64,000 nt of DNA from Rhabdaerophilum sp. SD176 (GCF_030143245.1 NZ_JARJNS010000001.1:124001-188000); one strand, 5' to 3'. Shown: positions 18,903 to 29,481, numbered from the stretch's first letter. Notes: generated from the letters alone by a model not told the origin. Made by a program: numbers and translations.

Positions 18903-19622
18903 ATGGCCCGGTCCGAACGCCTGCTGACCCTGACACAAGCCCTGCGCCGCCGGCGTCGCCCGGTCACGGCAGCAACTTTGGCTGCGGAATTGCAGGTTTC
19001 GGAGCGGACGATCTACCGCGATGTCGCCAGCTTGCAGGGCACAGGGGTGCCGATCCGGGGCGAGGCCGGTATCGGCTATATCCTCGAGCCGGGCTATGAC
19101 CTGCCGCCGCTGATGCTGACGCCGGAAGAGGGCGAGGCGCTGATGCTCGGCGCGCGCTTCGTCCGCGAGCGGGGCGACCCGGAACTGCGCCGCATTATCG
19201 ACGACGCCATCGCCAAGATCGAGGCAGTCCTGCCGGAATCGACCCGCCTTTCCCTGCGGGAAGCGCCGCTCTATGCCCCGCTCTATGGCAGCCTGCCTCT
19301 TGACCGGATCTCGACCAGCCAGATGCGGCGTGCCGTGCGCGACAACCGCAAGCTGCGGATCGGCTACCGCGATCCCAACGGGCAGGAAACCGAACGCACC
19401 GTCTGGCCGGTCCTGCTCGGCTATTTCGAACGGAGCCGCGTGCTGATCGGCTTCTGCGAATTGCGTCAGGATTTCCGGACCTTCCGGACCGACCGGATCG
19501 AGACGATCCAAGTGCTGGAAGAGAGGCCGCCGCTTCGGCGGGCCGTCCTGCTGCGGCAATGGGAGAAGCATGTCGCCGAGCAGGAATGGGGCCGGCAGGA
19601 TTGCGCCTCAGGCGCGCCGTAG
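18903..19622 (+). CDS. YafY-type HTH transcriptional regulator with WYL-like domain
   Basis: DNA-binding regulator of 239 residues. Residues 1-55 are a winged HTH (RSERLLTLTQALRRRRRPVT, then LQVSERTIYRDVASLQ), and residues 140-205 form the WYL-type ligand domain (LRIGYRDPNGQETERTVWP to FRTFRTDRI), in which the WYL tripeptide itself is replaced by VLIGF. The C-terminal end (HVAEQEWGRQDCAS) is family-like. A perfect inverted repeat just upstream suggests autoregulation and perhaps control of neighbours. Its last 15 bases overlap the end of purN on the other strand. Confidence 0.87.
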   Translation: MARSERLLTLTQALRRRRRPVTAATLAAELQVSERTIYRDVASLQGTGVPIRGEAGIGYILEPGYDLPPLMLTPEEGEALMLGARFVRERGDPELRRIIDDAIAKIEAVLPESTRLSLREAPLYAPLYGSLPLDRISTSQMRRAVRDNRKLRIGYRDPNGQETERTVWPVLLGYFERSRVLIGFCELRQDFRTFRTDRIETIQVLEERPPLRRAVLLRQWEKHVAEQEWGRQDCASGAP

Positions 19623-20234
19623 CACCCGCTGCCTCTCGATGGCCAGCGAATCCGACGCCAGCAGACGGAGCGTTTCCGGATAGATCCGGTGTTCCTGTTC
19701 CAGTACACGGGCGGCGAGACTGGCCTCGGTATCATCGTCGAGCACCGGCACGGCAGCCTGCAGGATGATCGGGCCCTCATCCATGCCGGGCGTGACGAAA
19801 TGCGTCGTGCAGCCATGCAGCTTCACGCCTGCTTCCAGCGCGCGGGCATGGGTATCGAGGCCTTTGAAGGACGGCAGGAGGGCAGGGTGGATATTGATCA
19901 TCCGCCCCAGCCATTGCGTGCAGAATTCGGCCGTCAGCAGCCGCATGAAGCCGGCGAGGCAGACAATCTCGACCCGATGCGCGACCAGCACATCCTGCAT
20001 CGCAGCATCGAAGGCCGCCCGGTCCTTGCCATAGGCCTTGTGCTCGACGACGGCGGTGGTGATCCCGGCCTCACGGGCGAAAGCAAGACCTCCGGCTTCC
20101 GCCTTGTTCGAAAGGACGAGTACGATCTCGGCCGGAAAACCGGGGGTACGCGCGGCCCGGACAAGCGCTTCCATATTGGAGCCGCGCCCGGAAATCAGGA
20201 TGGCGACGCGCTTCTTCTGCCGGTCGCGCATCAT
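19608..20234 (-). CDS. purN: Phosphoribosylglycinamide formyltransferase
   Basis: Third step of purine synthesis: 10-formyl-tetrahydrofolate-dependent formylation of GAR. Starting at the ATG at 20234, one base after the purM stop (TGA-A-ATG-ATG), gives 208 residues; the next codon is also ATG. It shows the GAR-binding SGRGSNMEAL near the N-terminus and the catalytic residues of INIHPALLPSF (Asn, His) and HFVTPGMDEGPII (Asp). The pair purM-purN is the standard order. The 3' end overlaps the convergent regulator gene by 15 bases. Confidence 0.96.
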   Translation of the reverse strand: MMRDRQKKRVAILISGRGSNMEALVRAARTPGFPAEIVLVLSNKAEAGGLAFAREAGITTAVVEHKAYGKDRAAFDAAMQDVLVAHRVEIVCLAGFMRLLTAEFCTQWLGRMINIHPALLPSFKGLDTHARALEAGVKLHGCTTHFVTPGMDEGPIILQAAVPVLDDDTEASLAARVLEQEHRIYPETLRLLASDSLAIERQRVLRRA

Positions 20235-20235
20235 T

Positions 20236-21318
20236 TCAGAGAGCCAGTGTCCCGCGCGGCCGCACGAGCGGCTCGCCCGTGGCATCGATCAGCGTGCCGA
20301 CGACAGAGACCTGCTCGCCCGCTTCCTGCAGGCTGGCGGTGACGCGCCCGGCTTCGGCCGGATCGACCACGATCACCATCCCGATCCCGCAATTGAAGGT
20401 CCGGAGCATTTCCGTCACGGCCACGCCACCGGTCCGCGCCAGCCAGCCAAAGACGCGCGGCGGGCGGATGGCGCCGAGATCGAGATCGACGCCGAGCCCC
20501 TTGGGCAGGACGCGCGGGATATTGTCGATAAAGCCACCGCCGGTAATGTGGGCCAGCGCCTTGATGCCGCCGCCGGCCGGGCCGCGCAGGGCCGCGAGCA
20601 GTGACTTCACGTAGATCCGCGTCGGCTCGAGCAGGGCATCGCCGAGGCTGCGCTCCGCCGCGAAGGGAGCCGGCGCGTCCCAGGGGAGGCCGGACAGGGT
20701 GACAATCTTCCGCACCAGTGAATAGCCGTTGGAATGGACGCCGGAAGAGGCCAGCCCGAGCAGCACATCGCCGGGGCGGATCTGGTCGAGACGCGGCAGC
20801 AGCGCATCACGCTCGGCGGCGCCGACCGCAAAACCGGCGAGGTCGTAATCCTTCTCGGCATAAAGGCCCGGCATTTCTGCCGTCTCGCCGCCGATCAGCG
20901 CCGCACCGGCCTGACGGCAGCCCTCGGCAATGCCGCGGACAATGGCGACGCCCAGCTCCGGTGTCAGCTTGCCTGTCGCGAAATAGTCGAGGAAGAACAG
21001 CGGCTCCGCACCCTGCACGATCAGGTCGTTGACGCACATGGCGACAAGGTCGATGCCGATCGTCTCGTGCCGGCCGCTCTCGATCGCGATCTTGACCTTG
21101 GTGCCGACGCCATCGTTCGCCGCGACCAGAATCGGATCGCGAAAGCCCGCCGCCTTGAGATCGAACAGCCCACCGAATCCGCCGATCTCGGCATCGGCGC
21201 CGGGGCGGCGCGTTGCGCGGACGAGCGGCTTGATCTCCTCGACCATGGCATTCCCGGCATCGATATCGACACCGGCTTCGGCATAGGTCAGTCCATTGGT
21301 CGGAGGCTGGGTCGCCAT
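20236..21318 (-). CDS. purM: Phosphoribosylformylglycinamidine cyclo-ligase (AIR synthetase)
   Basis: ATP-dependent ring closure of FGAM to AIR in purine synthesis. The ATG at 21318 gives 360 residues; the frame is open 90 codons upstream, but that extension lies in the divergent promoter side and is not family-like. Motifs include [14 protein letters not shown] at the N-terminus, the conserved GVGTKVKIA segment, [29 protein letters not shown] and [17 protein letters not shown]. It is translated just ahead of purN. The roughly 125-base gap to the phosphatidyltransferase gene should hold its promoter; I see no clear boxes. Confidence 0.96.
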   Translation of the reverse strand: MATQPPTNGLTYAEAGVDIDAGNAMVEEIKPLVRATRRPGADAEIGGFGGLFDLKAAGFRDPILVAANDGVGTKVKIAIESGRHETIGIDLVAMCVNDLIVQGAEPLFFLDYFATGKLTPELGVAIVRGIAEGCRQAGAALIGGETAEMPGLYAEKDYDLAGFAVGAAERDALLPRLDQIRPGDVLLGLASSGVHSNGYSLVRKIVTLSGLPWDAPAPFAAERSLGDALLEPTRIYVKSLLAALRGPAGGGIKALAHITGGGFIDNIPRVLPKGLGVDLDLGAIRPPRVFGWLARTGGVAVTEMLRTFNCGIGMVIVVDPAEAGRVTASLQEAGEQVSVVGTLIDATGEPLVRPRGTLAL

Positions 21319-21472
21319 CGGAGATACTCGCGGCTTGTCGCAGGTTTGGCTGGGAACAACCGCAACCGGGCGGAAAATGCAACCCCGATTGCCGGCATCC
21401 GGGCCGATTGCGGGGGATTTGACGCTTCCGCCGTGCTGAGCCATGAGTATCGGCGGATGGAGCCGCCTCACC

Positions 21473-22006
21473 ATGACCATCGCCAATGCTCTGACCCTCC
21501 TGCGTCTCTGCCTGATCCCGCTGATTGTCGTCATGATCGTCGAGGGGCGCTTCGCCTGGGCAACGGTGATCTTCATCATCGCCGGCATTACCGATGCGCT
21601 CGATGGCTATCTCGCCCGCAAGCTCGACCAGCGCACGGAGATCGGCGCCTATCTCGACGCCCTTGCCGACAAGGCACTGATCGCCTGCAGCTTCATCGCG
21701 CTGGTTTCGGTCAAGATGGTGCCGTTCTGGCTCGTCGTCCTGGTAATCTTCCGCGATCTGATGATTGTGGGAGCCGTGGTGATCGCCTGGCTGATGAACA
21801 ATCCGATCGCGATCGAGCCGATGCGCGTCTCGAAGGCCAATACGGCCGCCCAGATTGTCGCGGTCAGCACCACGCTGGCCGTAACGGGATTCGCGATTCC
21901 GCTGCCGCCGATCGTGCTCACGCTGATCTATGCGCTGGTCGCCACCTTGACGGTGGTTTCCGTCGCAGCCTATTTCGCACGATGGTTCCGGCATATGGCC
22001 GAATGA
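21473..22006 (+). CDS. CDP-alcohol phosphatidyltransferase
   Basis: Membrane enzyme that transfers a phosphatidyl group from CDP-diacylglycerol to an alcohol, making a phospholipid. The catalytic signature DG-x2-AR-x8-G-x3-D-x3-D is complete in [14 protein letters not shown] and [12 protein letters not shown]. The 177-residue protein has five or six membrane helices. The ATG at 21473 gives the usual [12 protein letters not shown] start and follows GGAG at a rather long distance; an ATG at 21443 would add ten residues. The acceptor (glycerol-3-phosphate as in PgsA, or another) cannot be fixed from sequence. An AI-2E family permease follows after 16 bases. Confidence 0.88.
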   Translation: MTIANALTLLRLCLIPLIVVMIVEGRFAWATVIFIIAGITDALDGYLARKLDQRTEIGAYLDALADKALIACSFIALVSVKMVPFWLVVLVIFRDLMIVGAVVIAWLMNNPIAIEPMRVSKANTAAQIVAVSTTLAVTGFAIPLPPIVLTLIYALVATLTVVSVAAYFARWFRHMAE

Positions 22007-22022
22007 TCCTGGGGAGACAGGC

Positions 22023-23123
22023 ATGACCCTGCAGCGACAGATCGGGTTCTGGGTCCTGTGCCTCGCCGGCGTTGCCCTGTTCCTCTACGCCTTTTCGGGG
22101 ATCCTGATGCCCTTCGTGGCCGCCTTGATCCTCGCTTATCTGCTCGACCCGCTGGTCGACTGGCTGGAGCGGCGCGGCATGAGCCGGCTGGTCGGCACTT
22201 GTCTCGTCCTGTTGCTCTTCGTGCTGTTGTTCGTCGTCGTTTTGCTGGCGGTCGTTCCGCTGATGTTCAACCAGCTTTCGGCGTTGATCGCCAAGATGCC
22301 CGATTATGTCGGCCGCCTTCAGGTCGTGCTGACCGAACAGGGCGGCGCGCTGATCGAACGCTTCGGCGGCCCCGACCGGCTCAAGGAAATCCAGGGCCAG
22401 CTTTCGTCGGGTCTGGGCGATGCCGCGCGCTGGCTCGGGAGCTTTGTGACGTCGCTGCTCTCCGGAGGGCAGGCCATTCTCGGCCTCGTCTCGCTGCTGG
22501 TGCTGACGCCGGTCGTGGCCTTCTACATGATCCTCGACTGGGACCGGATGGTCGGAAAGCTCGATTCCTGGCTCCCGCTGGTTCATCGCGACACGATCCG
22601 TGACCTTGTCCGCGAGATGGATGCCTCGGTCGCCGGTTTCCTGCGCGGACAGGCGACAATCTGCTTCCTGCTCGGGCTGTTCTACGCGATCGGGCTCAGC
22701 CTTGCCGGGCTGAATTTCGGCTTCGTGATCGGCATCATTGCCGGGCTGATCAATTTCATCCCCTTCGTCGGTTCGCTGACCGGCCTTGTCCTCTCGGTCG
22801 GTGTCGCCATTGCCCAGTTCTGGCCGGACTGGACGATGGTTGTCGTCGTCATCGGCATCTTTGCCGCCGGGCAGTTCATCGAGGGCAACATCCTGCAGCC
22901 GAAGCTGCTCGGCAATGCCGTCGGGCTGCATCCTGTCTGGCTGATGTTTGCACTGCTCGCCTTCGGCTCGCTTTTCGGCTTTGTCGGAATCATGCTCGCC
23001 GTACCGCTGGCTGCGATCATCGGCGTGCTCGTCCGGTTCGGCATCCGGCAATATCTCGCGAGCCCGCTCTTCCATGGATACCGCCTCCCGGCGGAACCGC
23101 CGACGGAAACCTTCGATCCGTGA
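22023..23123 (+). CDS. AI-2E family (PerM-type) permease
   Basis: Polytopic inner-membrane protein of 366 residues with about eight membrane segments; the family includes AI-2 exporters, antiporters and many members of unknown function. Recognisable are the opening GILMPFVAALILAYLLDPLVDWLERRG, the central VVAFYMILDWDRM loop, and the highly conserved NFIPFVGSL and FIEGNILQPKLLG segments. Its TGA overlaps the GTG start of hdaA (GTGA), so the two are translationally coupled. Confidence 0.9.
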   Translation: MTLQRQIGFWVLCLAGVALFLYAFSGILMPFVAALILAYLLDPLVDWLERRGMSRLVGTCLVLLLFVLLFVVVLLAVVPLMFNQLSALIAKMPDYVGRLQVVLTEQGGALIERFGGPDRLKEIQGQLSSGLGDAARWLGSFVTSLLSGGQAILGLVSLLVLTPVVAFYMILDWDRMVGKLDSWLPLVHRDTIRDLVREMDASVAGFLRGQATICFLLGLFYAIGLSLAGLNFGFVIGIIAGLINFIPFVGSLTGLVLSVGVAIAQFWPDWTMVVVVIGIFAAGQFIEGNILQPKLLGNAVGLHPVWLMFALLAFGSLFGFVGIMLAVPLAAIIGVLVRFGIRQYLASPLFHGYRLPAEPPTETFDP

Positions 23124-23818
23124 GCCGGGACGACCAGTTTCTTCTTCCGCTGGATTCAGCCCCGCGTTTCGGGCGGGAGGATTTCCTTGTCGGGCCCGCC
23201 AACGAGGCTGCCTTCGCCCATATCGAGCGCTGGCCACGCTGGCTGTCGCCGGCTGCGATCATCATCGGCCCTCCGGGCAGTGGCAAATCCCATCTCGCCA
23301 CGATCTTCGCCCAGGAATCGGGTGCGCGAATTCTCCGGGCAGATCATCTCGATCGGGGGGATGTACCCCATCTCGCTCGTTCCCGCGCGCTTGTTCTGGA
23401 GGATGCCGATCGCCATCCGGCAGAGGAGGTCGCCCTGTTCCACCTCCTGAACCTCGCGCGGGAAGCTGGCCAGTCGCTCGTGATCACAGCGCGGCTCCCG
23501 CCGGATCAATGGGGCATCCGCACGCCGGACCTGCTCTCGCGCCTCCGGGCGCAGCCGCTCCTGACCCTTGCCGAACCGGAGGACAGCCTTCTCGCCGGCC
23601 TGTTCGTCAAGCATTTCGCTGACCGGCAGATCCAGGTCGATGCGCAGATCGTGTCTTACGCCCTTGCGCGGATCGAGCGTTCCTACGGGGCTGTCCAGGC
23701 CCTTGTTGCCGCGCTCGACCACCAGTCGCTGCTGCGGAAGAAGCCCGTCAGCCGGGCCATGGTGGCCGAGATCCTCGGCAGCCGGATGGCGGACGAAGAA
23801 GACGATGACGATACCTGA
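23120..23818 (+). CDS. hdaA: DnaA inactivator HdaA (AAA+ regulator of initiation)
   Basis: Together with the DNA-loaded sliding clamp it stimulates ATP hydrolysis by DnaA and so prevents re-initiation. The 232-residue protein resembles the DnaA ATPase domain without the DNA-binding domain. A likely clamp-binding motif, QFLLPL, is at residues 6-11, and the P-loop GPPGSGKSHL at 50-59; LEDADRHPAEEVALFHLLNL follows. It starts at a GTG overlapping the permease stop. Its position between an AI-2E permease and ppk is, as I recall, common in related bacteria. Confidence 0.9.
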   Translation: MSRDDQFLLPLDSAPRFGREDFLVGPANEAAFAHIERWPRWLSPAAIIIGPPGSGKSHLATIFAQESGARILRADHLDRGDVPHLARSRALVLEDADRHPAEEVALFHLLNLAREAGQSLVITARLPPDQWGIRTPDLLSRLRAQPLLTLAEPEDSLLAGLFVKHFADRQIQVDAQIVSYALARIERSYGAVQALVAALDHQSLLRKKPVSRAMVAEILGSRMADEEDDDDT

Positions 23819-23872
23819 CGCGGCAGGGGCCAAAGCCGGTTTTTTTGCCTCCCGCGTGACAAGGCTGGTGAC

Positions 23873-23890
23873 CTGTCGTTGAACTGTCAT
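23873..23890 (+). promoter_or_regulatory. PHO-box-like PhoB site upstream of ppk
   Basis: CTGTCGT-TGAA-CTGTCAT: two direct 7-base repeats of the PhoB half-site, spaced 11 bases start to start, exactly the layout of the known 18-base PHO box. Only one of the 14 half-site bases differs from CTGTCAT. It lies 60 bases before the ppk ATG. Confidence 0.65.
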
Positions 23891-23950
23891 ATTCTGCGAT
23901 CAATCCAGAGCGCGAGAATGCCTCCGCAAACAGCAGGACGGACCGCAACC

Positions 23951-26122
23951 ATGCCCATTTCGCAAGATGTCAGCGGCCTGTCGCCGGAAGAGCTGGCGAA
24001 TCATCCATCGCGTTTCGTGAACCGGGAGCTGTCCTGGCTGCAATTCAACCGGCGGGTGATGGAAGAGGCCGGGAATGCCGGGCATCCGTTGCTGGAGCAA
24101 CTGCGGTTCCTGTCGATCTCGGCCAACAATCTCGACGAGTTTTTCATGGTCCGCGTCTCGGGGCTGATCGAGCAGATGATTGCCGGGGTCCAGACAACGT
24201 CCGACGACGGATTGACCCCCGAACAGGCCCTTGAGTTGATCAATGCCGAGGTCGAAGCGCTGACAGCAGACCAGCAGGATCGCTGGCGGCGGCTGAAAGT
24301 GGCGCTTGAAGGCGAACGGATCACCGTCGTCAATCCGATCGACCTGACGGATGAAGACGAGGGCTTCCTGCGCGAACATTTCCTCGCCGCGATCTTTCCG
24401 ACGCTGACGCCGCTCGCCATCGACCCGGCTCATCCCTTTCCCTTCATCCCCAATCTCGGCTTCTCGCTCGCGCTGATCCTGACCCGCCAGAGCGATGGGC
24501 GCAGCCTCCGCGCGCTGATCCGCATGCCGCAGAAGCTGGAGCGCTTCATCCGCCTCCCGGACCGCGATGGCGCTGCCCGCTTCATCTTGCTGGATCAGGC
24601 GATGACGCTTTTCATCCCGAGCCTTTTCCCCGGCTATTCGGTCAAGGGGATCGGCGCCTTCCGGGTGATCCGCGACAGCGACATCGAAATCGAGGAAGAG
24701 GCCGAGGATCTGGTCCGCACCTTCGAGACCATGCTGAAGCAGCGCAAGCGTGGCGTCGTCATCCGGCTCGAACTCGAAGCCTCCATGCCGGAGGAACTGA
24801 GAAATTTCGTGGCGCACGAACTTCGGGTGAAGCCGCGCGAAGTCTTCGTCGTCGACGGCATGATTGCCCTGAATGATCTGTCGCAGCTTGTCGGGATTGA
24901 CCGGCCGGACATCAAGTTCGTGCCCTATGCCCCCCGCTTTCCGGAGCGCGTGCGCGAGCATGGCGGCGATTGCTTCGCCGCGATCCGCCAGAAGGACCTC
25001 GTGGTGCACCACCCCTACGAGAGCTTTGACGTGGTGGTGAATTTCCTCGAACAGGCTGCCACCGATCCGGCCGTCGTCGCCATCAAGCAAACGCTCTATC
25101 GCACCTCCTCGAACAGCCCCATCGTCCGGGCACTGTCCGAAGCGGCCGAGGCCGGCAAGAGCGTGACGGCGCTGGTCGAGCTGAAGGCCCGGTTCGACGA
25201 GGAAGCCAATATCCGCTGGGCGCGCGACCTCGAACGCGCCGGCGTGCAGGTGGTCTATGGCTTCATCGAGCTGAAGACCCATGCAAAGCTCAGCCTCGTT
25301 GTCCGGCGCGAAGCTGGCGGGCTGACGACCTATTGCCATGTCGGCACGGGCAATTACCACCCGATCACGGCCAAGATCTACACCGACCTGTCCTATTTCA
25401 CGGCCGATCCGATCATCGGGCGGGATGTCGCCCGTGTCTTCAATTTCATCACCGGTTATGCCGAGCCGGCGGAACTCGAGCGGATGGCTGTTGCCCCCGT
25501 GACCGCCAAGAAGAAGCTGCTCGAGCATATCGATGCCGAAATCGGGCATGCCCGAGCCGGGCGGCAGGCGATGATCTGGGGTAAATGCAACAGCCTCGTC
25601 GATCCGGTCATCATCGACGCCCTGTACAGGGCCAGCCAGGCCGGCGTGCAGATCGACTTCGTCGTGCGGGGAATCTGTTGCCTGCGCCCGGGCATTCCCG
25701 GTTTCTCCGAGAATATCCGCGTGAAGTCGATTGTCGGTCGATTTCTGGAGCATTCGCGGATCTATGCCTTCGGCAACGGCTACGGACTGCCGCATGCCAA
25801 GGCTGTGGTCTATATCTCCTCGGCAGACCTGATGCCGCGCAATCTCGACAGGCGGGTGGAATCGCTCTGCCCGATCATGAACCCGACCGTCCATGAGCAG
25901 GTGCTCGGTCAGATCATGCAGGCCAACCTTCTCGACAACCAGCAGAGCTGGCGGGTCTTGCCGGATGGCTCGTCTTTCCGCATAACGCCGGCCGAGGGTG
26001 AGGAACCCTTCAATGCCCATCGCTACTTCATGACAAATCCGAGCCTTTCCGGTCGTGGCACATCGCTCAAACTCTCCAGCCCGCGGGCACTTACCAAGAA
26101 AAGAGCCGCAGCAGCGGAATAG
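23951..26122 (+). CDS. ppk: Polyphosphate kinase 1
   Basis: Polymerises the gamma phosphate of ATP into polyphosphate, and the reverse. The ATG at 23951 gives 723 residues; upstream in-frame starts at 23879 and 23918 are less likely, because the first lies inside the PHO box. All four PPK1 domains are visible: N-terminal [17 protein letters not shown], the head domain, and two phospholipase-D-like catalytic domains with the autophosphorylated His444 ([12 protein letters not shown]) and His601 ([12 protein letters not shown]). It is followed 34 bases later by ppx, the degrading enzyme, and may be under phosphate-starvation control. Confidence 0.96.
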   Translation: MPISQDVSGLSPEELANHPSRFVNRELSWLQFNRRVMEEAGNAGHPLLEQLRFLSISANNLDEFFMVRVSGLIEQMIAGVQTTSDDGLTPEQALELINAEVEALTADQQDRWRRLKVALEGERITVVNPIDLTDEDEGFLREHFLAAIFPTLTPLAIDPAHPFPFIPNLGFSLALILTRQSDGRSLRALIRMPQKLERFIRLPDRDGAARFILLDQAMTLFIPSLFPGYSVKGIGAFRVIRDSDIEIEEEAEDLVRTFETMLKQRKRGVVIRLELEASMPEELRNFVAHELRVKPREVFVVDGMIALNDLSQLVGIDRPDIKFVPYAPRFPERVREHGGDCFAAIRQKDLVVHHPYESFDVVVNFLEQAATDPAVVAIKQTLYRTSSNSPIVRALSEAAEAGKSVTALVELKARFDEEANIRWARDLERAGVQVVYGFIELKTHAKLSLVVRREAGGLTTYCHVGTGNYHPITAKIYTDLSYFTADPIIGRDVARVFNFITGYAEPAELERMAVAPVTAKKKLLEHIDAEIGHARAGRQAMIWGKCNSLVDPVIIDALYRASQAGVQIDFVVRGICCLRPGIPGFSENIRVKSIVGRFLEHSRIYAFGNGYGLPHAKAVVYISSADLMPRNLDRRVESLCPIMNPTVHEQVLGQIMQANLLDNQQSWRVLPDGSSFRITPAEGEEPFNAHRYFMTNPSLSGRGTSLKLSSPRALTKKRAAAAE

Positions 26123-26156
26123 CCGATGCGCTCGGCTGGCTGCGCGGAACTGATCG

Positions 26157-27653
26157 ATGCCGATCGCCTCCATCTCGAACGGGCCGGTTGCCGTTATCGA
26201 TATAGGCTCCAACTCGGTCCGGCTTGTCGCTTATGACAGGCTGAGCCGGGCGCCGGTGCCCATGTTCAATGAGAAGAGCCTGTGTGGCCTCGGCAGGAAT
26301 GTCGCCGTCACGGGCCTCCTTCCGCCGGATGGGCTGGCGCAGGCGCTGGATGCCCTGAAGCGGTTTCGCGTCCTCTGCGATCTTATGCGGGTCGAGCGGC
26401 TCTTCGTCCTGGCAACGGCCGCTGCCCGCCGCGCCAGCAACGGCCAGGAATTCATCGCCAAGGTGGAAGCCATTGTCGGCGAACCTGTTTCGATCCTTGC
26501 CGGGCAGGAGGAAGCACGGTTGGCCGCGCTCGGCGTCGTTGCCGGCCTGCACCGGCCGAATGGCATTGCGGGGGATCTTGGCGGCGGCTCGCTCGAACTG
26601 ATCGATATCGAGCAGGGCGAACTGGGGCAGGGGACCAGCCTGGAACTCGGCGGCCTCACCCTGCGGGATGCTTCGGGCAAGAACCTCAAGAAAGCCGCCA
26701 GGATCGTCGCGGATTCGCTCGATCGGGTGTCGATCCTTCCGCAGGCGCGCGGTCGCGATATCTTCGCGATCGGCGGCACCTGGCGGGCCATTGCCCGGCT
26801 TCACATGGCCAAGGTCGGCTATCCGCTGAATGTCCTCCACGGCTATGCAGCCAATGCCAAGGCGATCGCGGAATTCTGCCGGGACCTTCAGCGCATCGAT
26901 GTGAGCACCCTGCCGGCCATCTCGGAGATTGCACGGGAGCGGCGCCCGCTCCTGGTTTACGGCGCCCTGGTGCTGGAAGAAGTTATCGAGCGGTCGGGCG
27001 CCGCGCGCTTCATGATCTCGACCAGCGGCGTGCGGGAAGGGGTGCTTTACTCGCAATTGCCGCGGGCCCTGCAGCAGCAGGATCCGCTGCTTGTCGGTGC
27101 GCGGGCCCTGAACGAACTTCACGCCCGCGATCCGGACCACGCGGATGAACTCATCGCCTGGACCGATGCTTTCGCGCGGACCGCATGGCCGGAGGAAACC
27201 CCGGGCCAGAAACGCATCCGCCATGCAGCCTGCCTTGTCTCGGAAGTCGCCTGGCGCGCGAACCCGGATTACCGGGCAGAGGAAGCGGCACGCATCGTCG
27301 CCTATGCCGCGCTGCCGGCCATCGACCATCGCGAGCGGGCATTCCTCGCAAGCGTGCAGCATGCGCGGCATGAGGGCATCAGCGAGACGATGCTGCCGCC
27401 GCTGCGCGAGTTGCTCTCGCTCTGGGAGGTCGATCAGGCCCGCGCGCTGGGCTGCCTGATCCGGGTAGCGTTCAATATCTCGGCCGGCCAGCGCGGCGTC
27501 CTGCCTTCCACACCAGTAACGGTTGAAAATGGTTCTATGATACAATCAATTCCGGCCCGGTTTTCCGACTTGTCCAACGAACGGCTCGTCGGCCGACTGA
27601 AGCAGACGGCGCGAATTCTTGGGCTGGGTTTCGAAGTACAGATTACATCCTGA
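26157..27653 (+). CDS. ppx: Exopolyphosphatase (Ppx/GppA family)
   Basis: Removes terminal phosphate from polyphosphate, and in some family members hydrolyses pppGpp. The 498-residue protein has the actin-like ATPase-fold motifs VAVIDIGSNSVRLVAYD, ILAGQEEARLAALGV and GDLGGGSLELIDIE, then an HD-like helical C-terminal region (SEVAWRANPDYRAEEAARIVAYAALP). It directly follows ppk, forming the usual polyphosphate turnover pair, probably one transcript. Ppx against GppA cannot be separated by sequence alone; the operon supports Ppx. Confidence 0.93.
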   Translation: MPIASISNGPVAVIDIGSNSVRLVAYDRLSRAPVPMFNEKSLCGLGRNVAVTGLLPPDGLAQALDALKRFRVLCDLMRVERLFVLATAAARRASNGQEFIAKVEAIVGEPVSILAGQEEARLAALGVVAGLHRPNGIAGDLGGGSLELIDIEQGELGQGTSLELGGLTLRDASGKNLKKAARIVADSLDRVSILPQARGRDIFAIGGTWRAIARLHMAKVGYPLNVLHGYAANAKAIAEFCRDLQRIDVSTLPAISEIARERRPLLVYGALVLEEVIERSGAARFMISTSGVREGVLYSQLPRALQQQDPLLVGARALNELHARDPDHADELIAWTDAFARTAWPEETPGQKRIRHAACLVSEVAWRANPDYRAEEAARIVAYAALPAIDHRERAFLASVQHARHEGISETMLPPLRELLSLWEVDQARALGCLIRVAFNISAGQRGVLPSTPVTVENGSMIQSIPARFSDLSNERLVGRLKQTARILGLGFEVQITS

Positions 27654-27732
27654 CTGCCGTTTTCGATTCTCAACTTGTTAAGCACATTCTTCGTATCCTG
27701 ACCCCAAATGGAATCCGCCGAGGGGAAGCAAG

Positions 27733-29481
27733 ATGCGTTTGCAAAAAATCCGACTCGGTCGTTTGTCGCTTCGGGGACAACTGACCCTCGCCATGATCGG
27801 CATCGTTCTCGGCACCGTGATCGCTGTCGCTTTCATCGGTCGCGAACGGCTGGTCTCGAAGATCGAGGAGGACATCGCCACCCGGACCTTCTGGGCCCTT
27901 CGCGTTGCCACGCGGGTTTTCGCCGAAGGAGCACCGATCTTCATCGTGGAGAAAAACGAAGCGAACGAACCGGAGCGCCTGAAGCTGACTTCGCCGGCCT
28001 CCTCCTCGCTCGATAACTTCTCGGCCCGGGAACTGACCCAGATCGTCGATTCGATCAGCGAGGCAAATCGCGGCACCGCAACAATTTTCCGCTGGCGCGA
28101 CGAGAAGAAGGATTTCGAACGCATTGCAACGACCGTCAAGAAGCCCGACGGGTCACGCGCGGTCGGGACCTTCCTCGGCCAGAATGGCGTCGTCTATCCC
28201 TTCATGTTGAAGAATGAGCCCTATCGCGGCATCGCCAACATTCTCGGCGAACCCTACCAGACGGGCTACTTGCCGGTCATCGGCCCGAAAGGCGAGCCGG
28301 TCGGCATCCTTTATATCGGCATTGGCAAGATCGCCGAACTTCACGCCTCGACCGGCTATCTCGTGCGGGACCTCGCCATCGGCAGCCTTTTCGTGATGAT
28401 TGTGGTGATCGGGTTTGCCTTCATGCTGACGGAACGACTGCTCCGTCCGCTCGGCAAGGTTGCCGACGCCACCAATGCTCTGGCTGGCGGGGCGGACCAG
28501 ATCGACATTCCCTGCCGGGACCGGACCGACCAGATCGGCCAGATTGCCCGAGCAGTGGAGGGGTTTGCCGGAGCCGTTGGTCAACAGCGGGAACAGGAGC
28601 GCGCCAGCGTGCTCGAGGCGCAGAAAATGGCCGCGCGCAAGGCAGAAATGGATGCGCTCGTCCAGCAGTTCAGGCATTCGGTGCAGGAAACCCTGAGCAA
28701 GCTGCGGTCCGGCGCCGACAAGGTGCTGGGCACGTCGCAGGATATCCGCCAGGTCGTGGCGCAGGCCAGCGATCGTGTCAGTGACGGCGTCACTGCAGCC
28801 GAAGACGGTGCCGGCGCGATTGCCGAAGTCGCGACCGCAACGAATCAGTTTGCCAGCTCAATTGCCGAAATCGCTGCACGCTCGAATGATGCCGCTGCAG
28901 TGGTCCGCAAGGCCGCCGATACCGGCAAGCATGCCGAGGCCATCGCAACCGAGCTTTCGACGGCCGTCGAAAAGATTTCAACGGCCGTCGCCTTCATTTC
29001 GTCGATTGCGAGCCAGACGAACCTGCTCGCGCTGAATGCGACAATCGAGGCGGCCAGGGCTGGTGAAGCCGGCAAAGGATTTGCTGTCGTTGCTTCGGAA
29101 GTGAAGGAATTGTCGAACGGCACGTCACGCGCTGCGACCGAAATTGCCGAACTGGTGAAGAGCATCGAGAACGTTACCGGTGCAGTGACAGAGGCAACCC
29201 GCGAGATCGGGCAGGGGCTCGGCTCGATCAACGAGACCACGCTGGTCATCGCAGCGGCGGTGACGGAGCAGGAGCAGGTTACGCGGGATATCGCCGGCAA
29301 TGCCGACGCGGCAGCCCAGCGCGGGGATATTATCCGGTCCGGCTTTGAGGATGTTCGGAAGGCCATCGATAACACCGCGAACGCCGCCAACGCGCTCGAA
29401 CTGCTCTCGCAGCAATTCGCGGTTTCCTCGGATCAGCTGGTCGACGAGATCGAGACGTTCCTGAAGCGCATGGCGGCTTAA
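27733..29481 (+). CDS. Methyl-accepting chemotaxis protein with periplasmic Cache domain
   Basis: Membrane chemoreceptor of 582 residues. There is a membrane segment near 17-37, a periplasmic Cache-type sensor (about 40-210, with [17 protein letters not shown] and [21 protein letters not shown]), a second membrane segment near 213-235, a HAMP region ([19 protein letters not shown]), and a long cytoplasmic coiled coil. The CheA/CheW-contact tip is [18 protein letters not shown] near residues 427-444. There is no CheR-binding pentapeptide at the C-terminus. It follows a GGGGAAGCAAG Shine-Dalgarno. No che genes lie nearby, so it serves a chemosensory array encoded elsewhere; the ligand is unknown. 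Confidence 0.93.
   Translation: MRLQKIRLGRLSLRGQLTLAMIGIVLGTVIAVAFIGRERLVSKIEEDIATRTFWALRVATRVFAEGAPIFIVEKNEANEPERLKLTSPASSSLDNFSARELTQIVDSISEANRGTATIFRWRDEKKDFERIATTVKKPDGSRAVGTFLGQNGVVYPFMLKNEPYRGIANILGEPYQTGYLPVIGPKGEPVGILYIGIGKIAELHASTGYLVRDLAIGSLFVMIVVIGFAFMLTERLLRPLGKVADATNALAGGADQIDIPCRDRTDQIGQIARAVEGFAGAVGQQREQERASVLEAQKMAARKAEMDALVQQFRHSVQETLSKLRSGADKVLGTSQDIRQVVAQASDRVSDGVTAAEDGAGAIAEVATATNQFASSIAEIAARSNDAAAVVRKAADTGKHAEAIATELSTAVEKISTAVAFISSIASQTNLLALNATIEAARAGEAGKGFAVVASEVKELSNGTSRAATEIAELVKSIENVTGAVTEATREIGQGLGSINETTLVIAAAVTEQEQVTRDIAGNADAAAQRGDIIRSGFEDVRKAIDNTANAANALELLSQQFAVSSDQLVDEIETFLKRMAA

Noticed and set aside
23821-23846. Terminator-like CGGC...GCCG with T7 run after hdaA
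   Set aside because: The best stem is only 4 bp with a 10-base loop; the T-run is real, but the hairpin is too weak to call.
23900-26212. 770-codon minus-strand frame over ppk
   Set aside because: Antisense shadow of a highly conserved gene.
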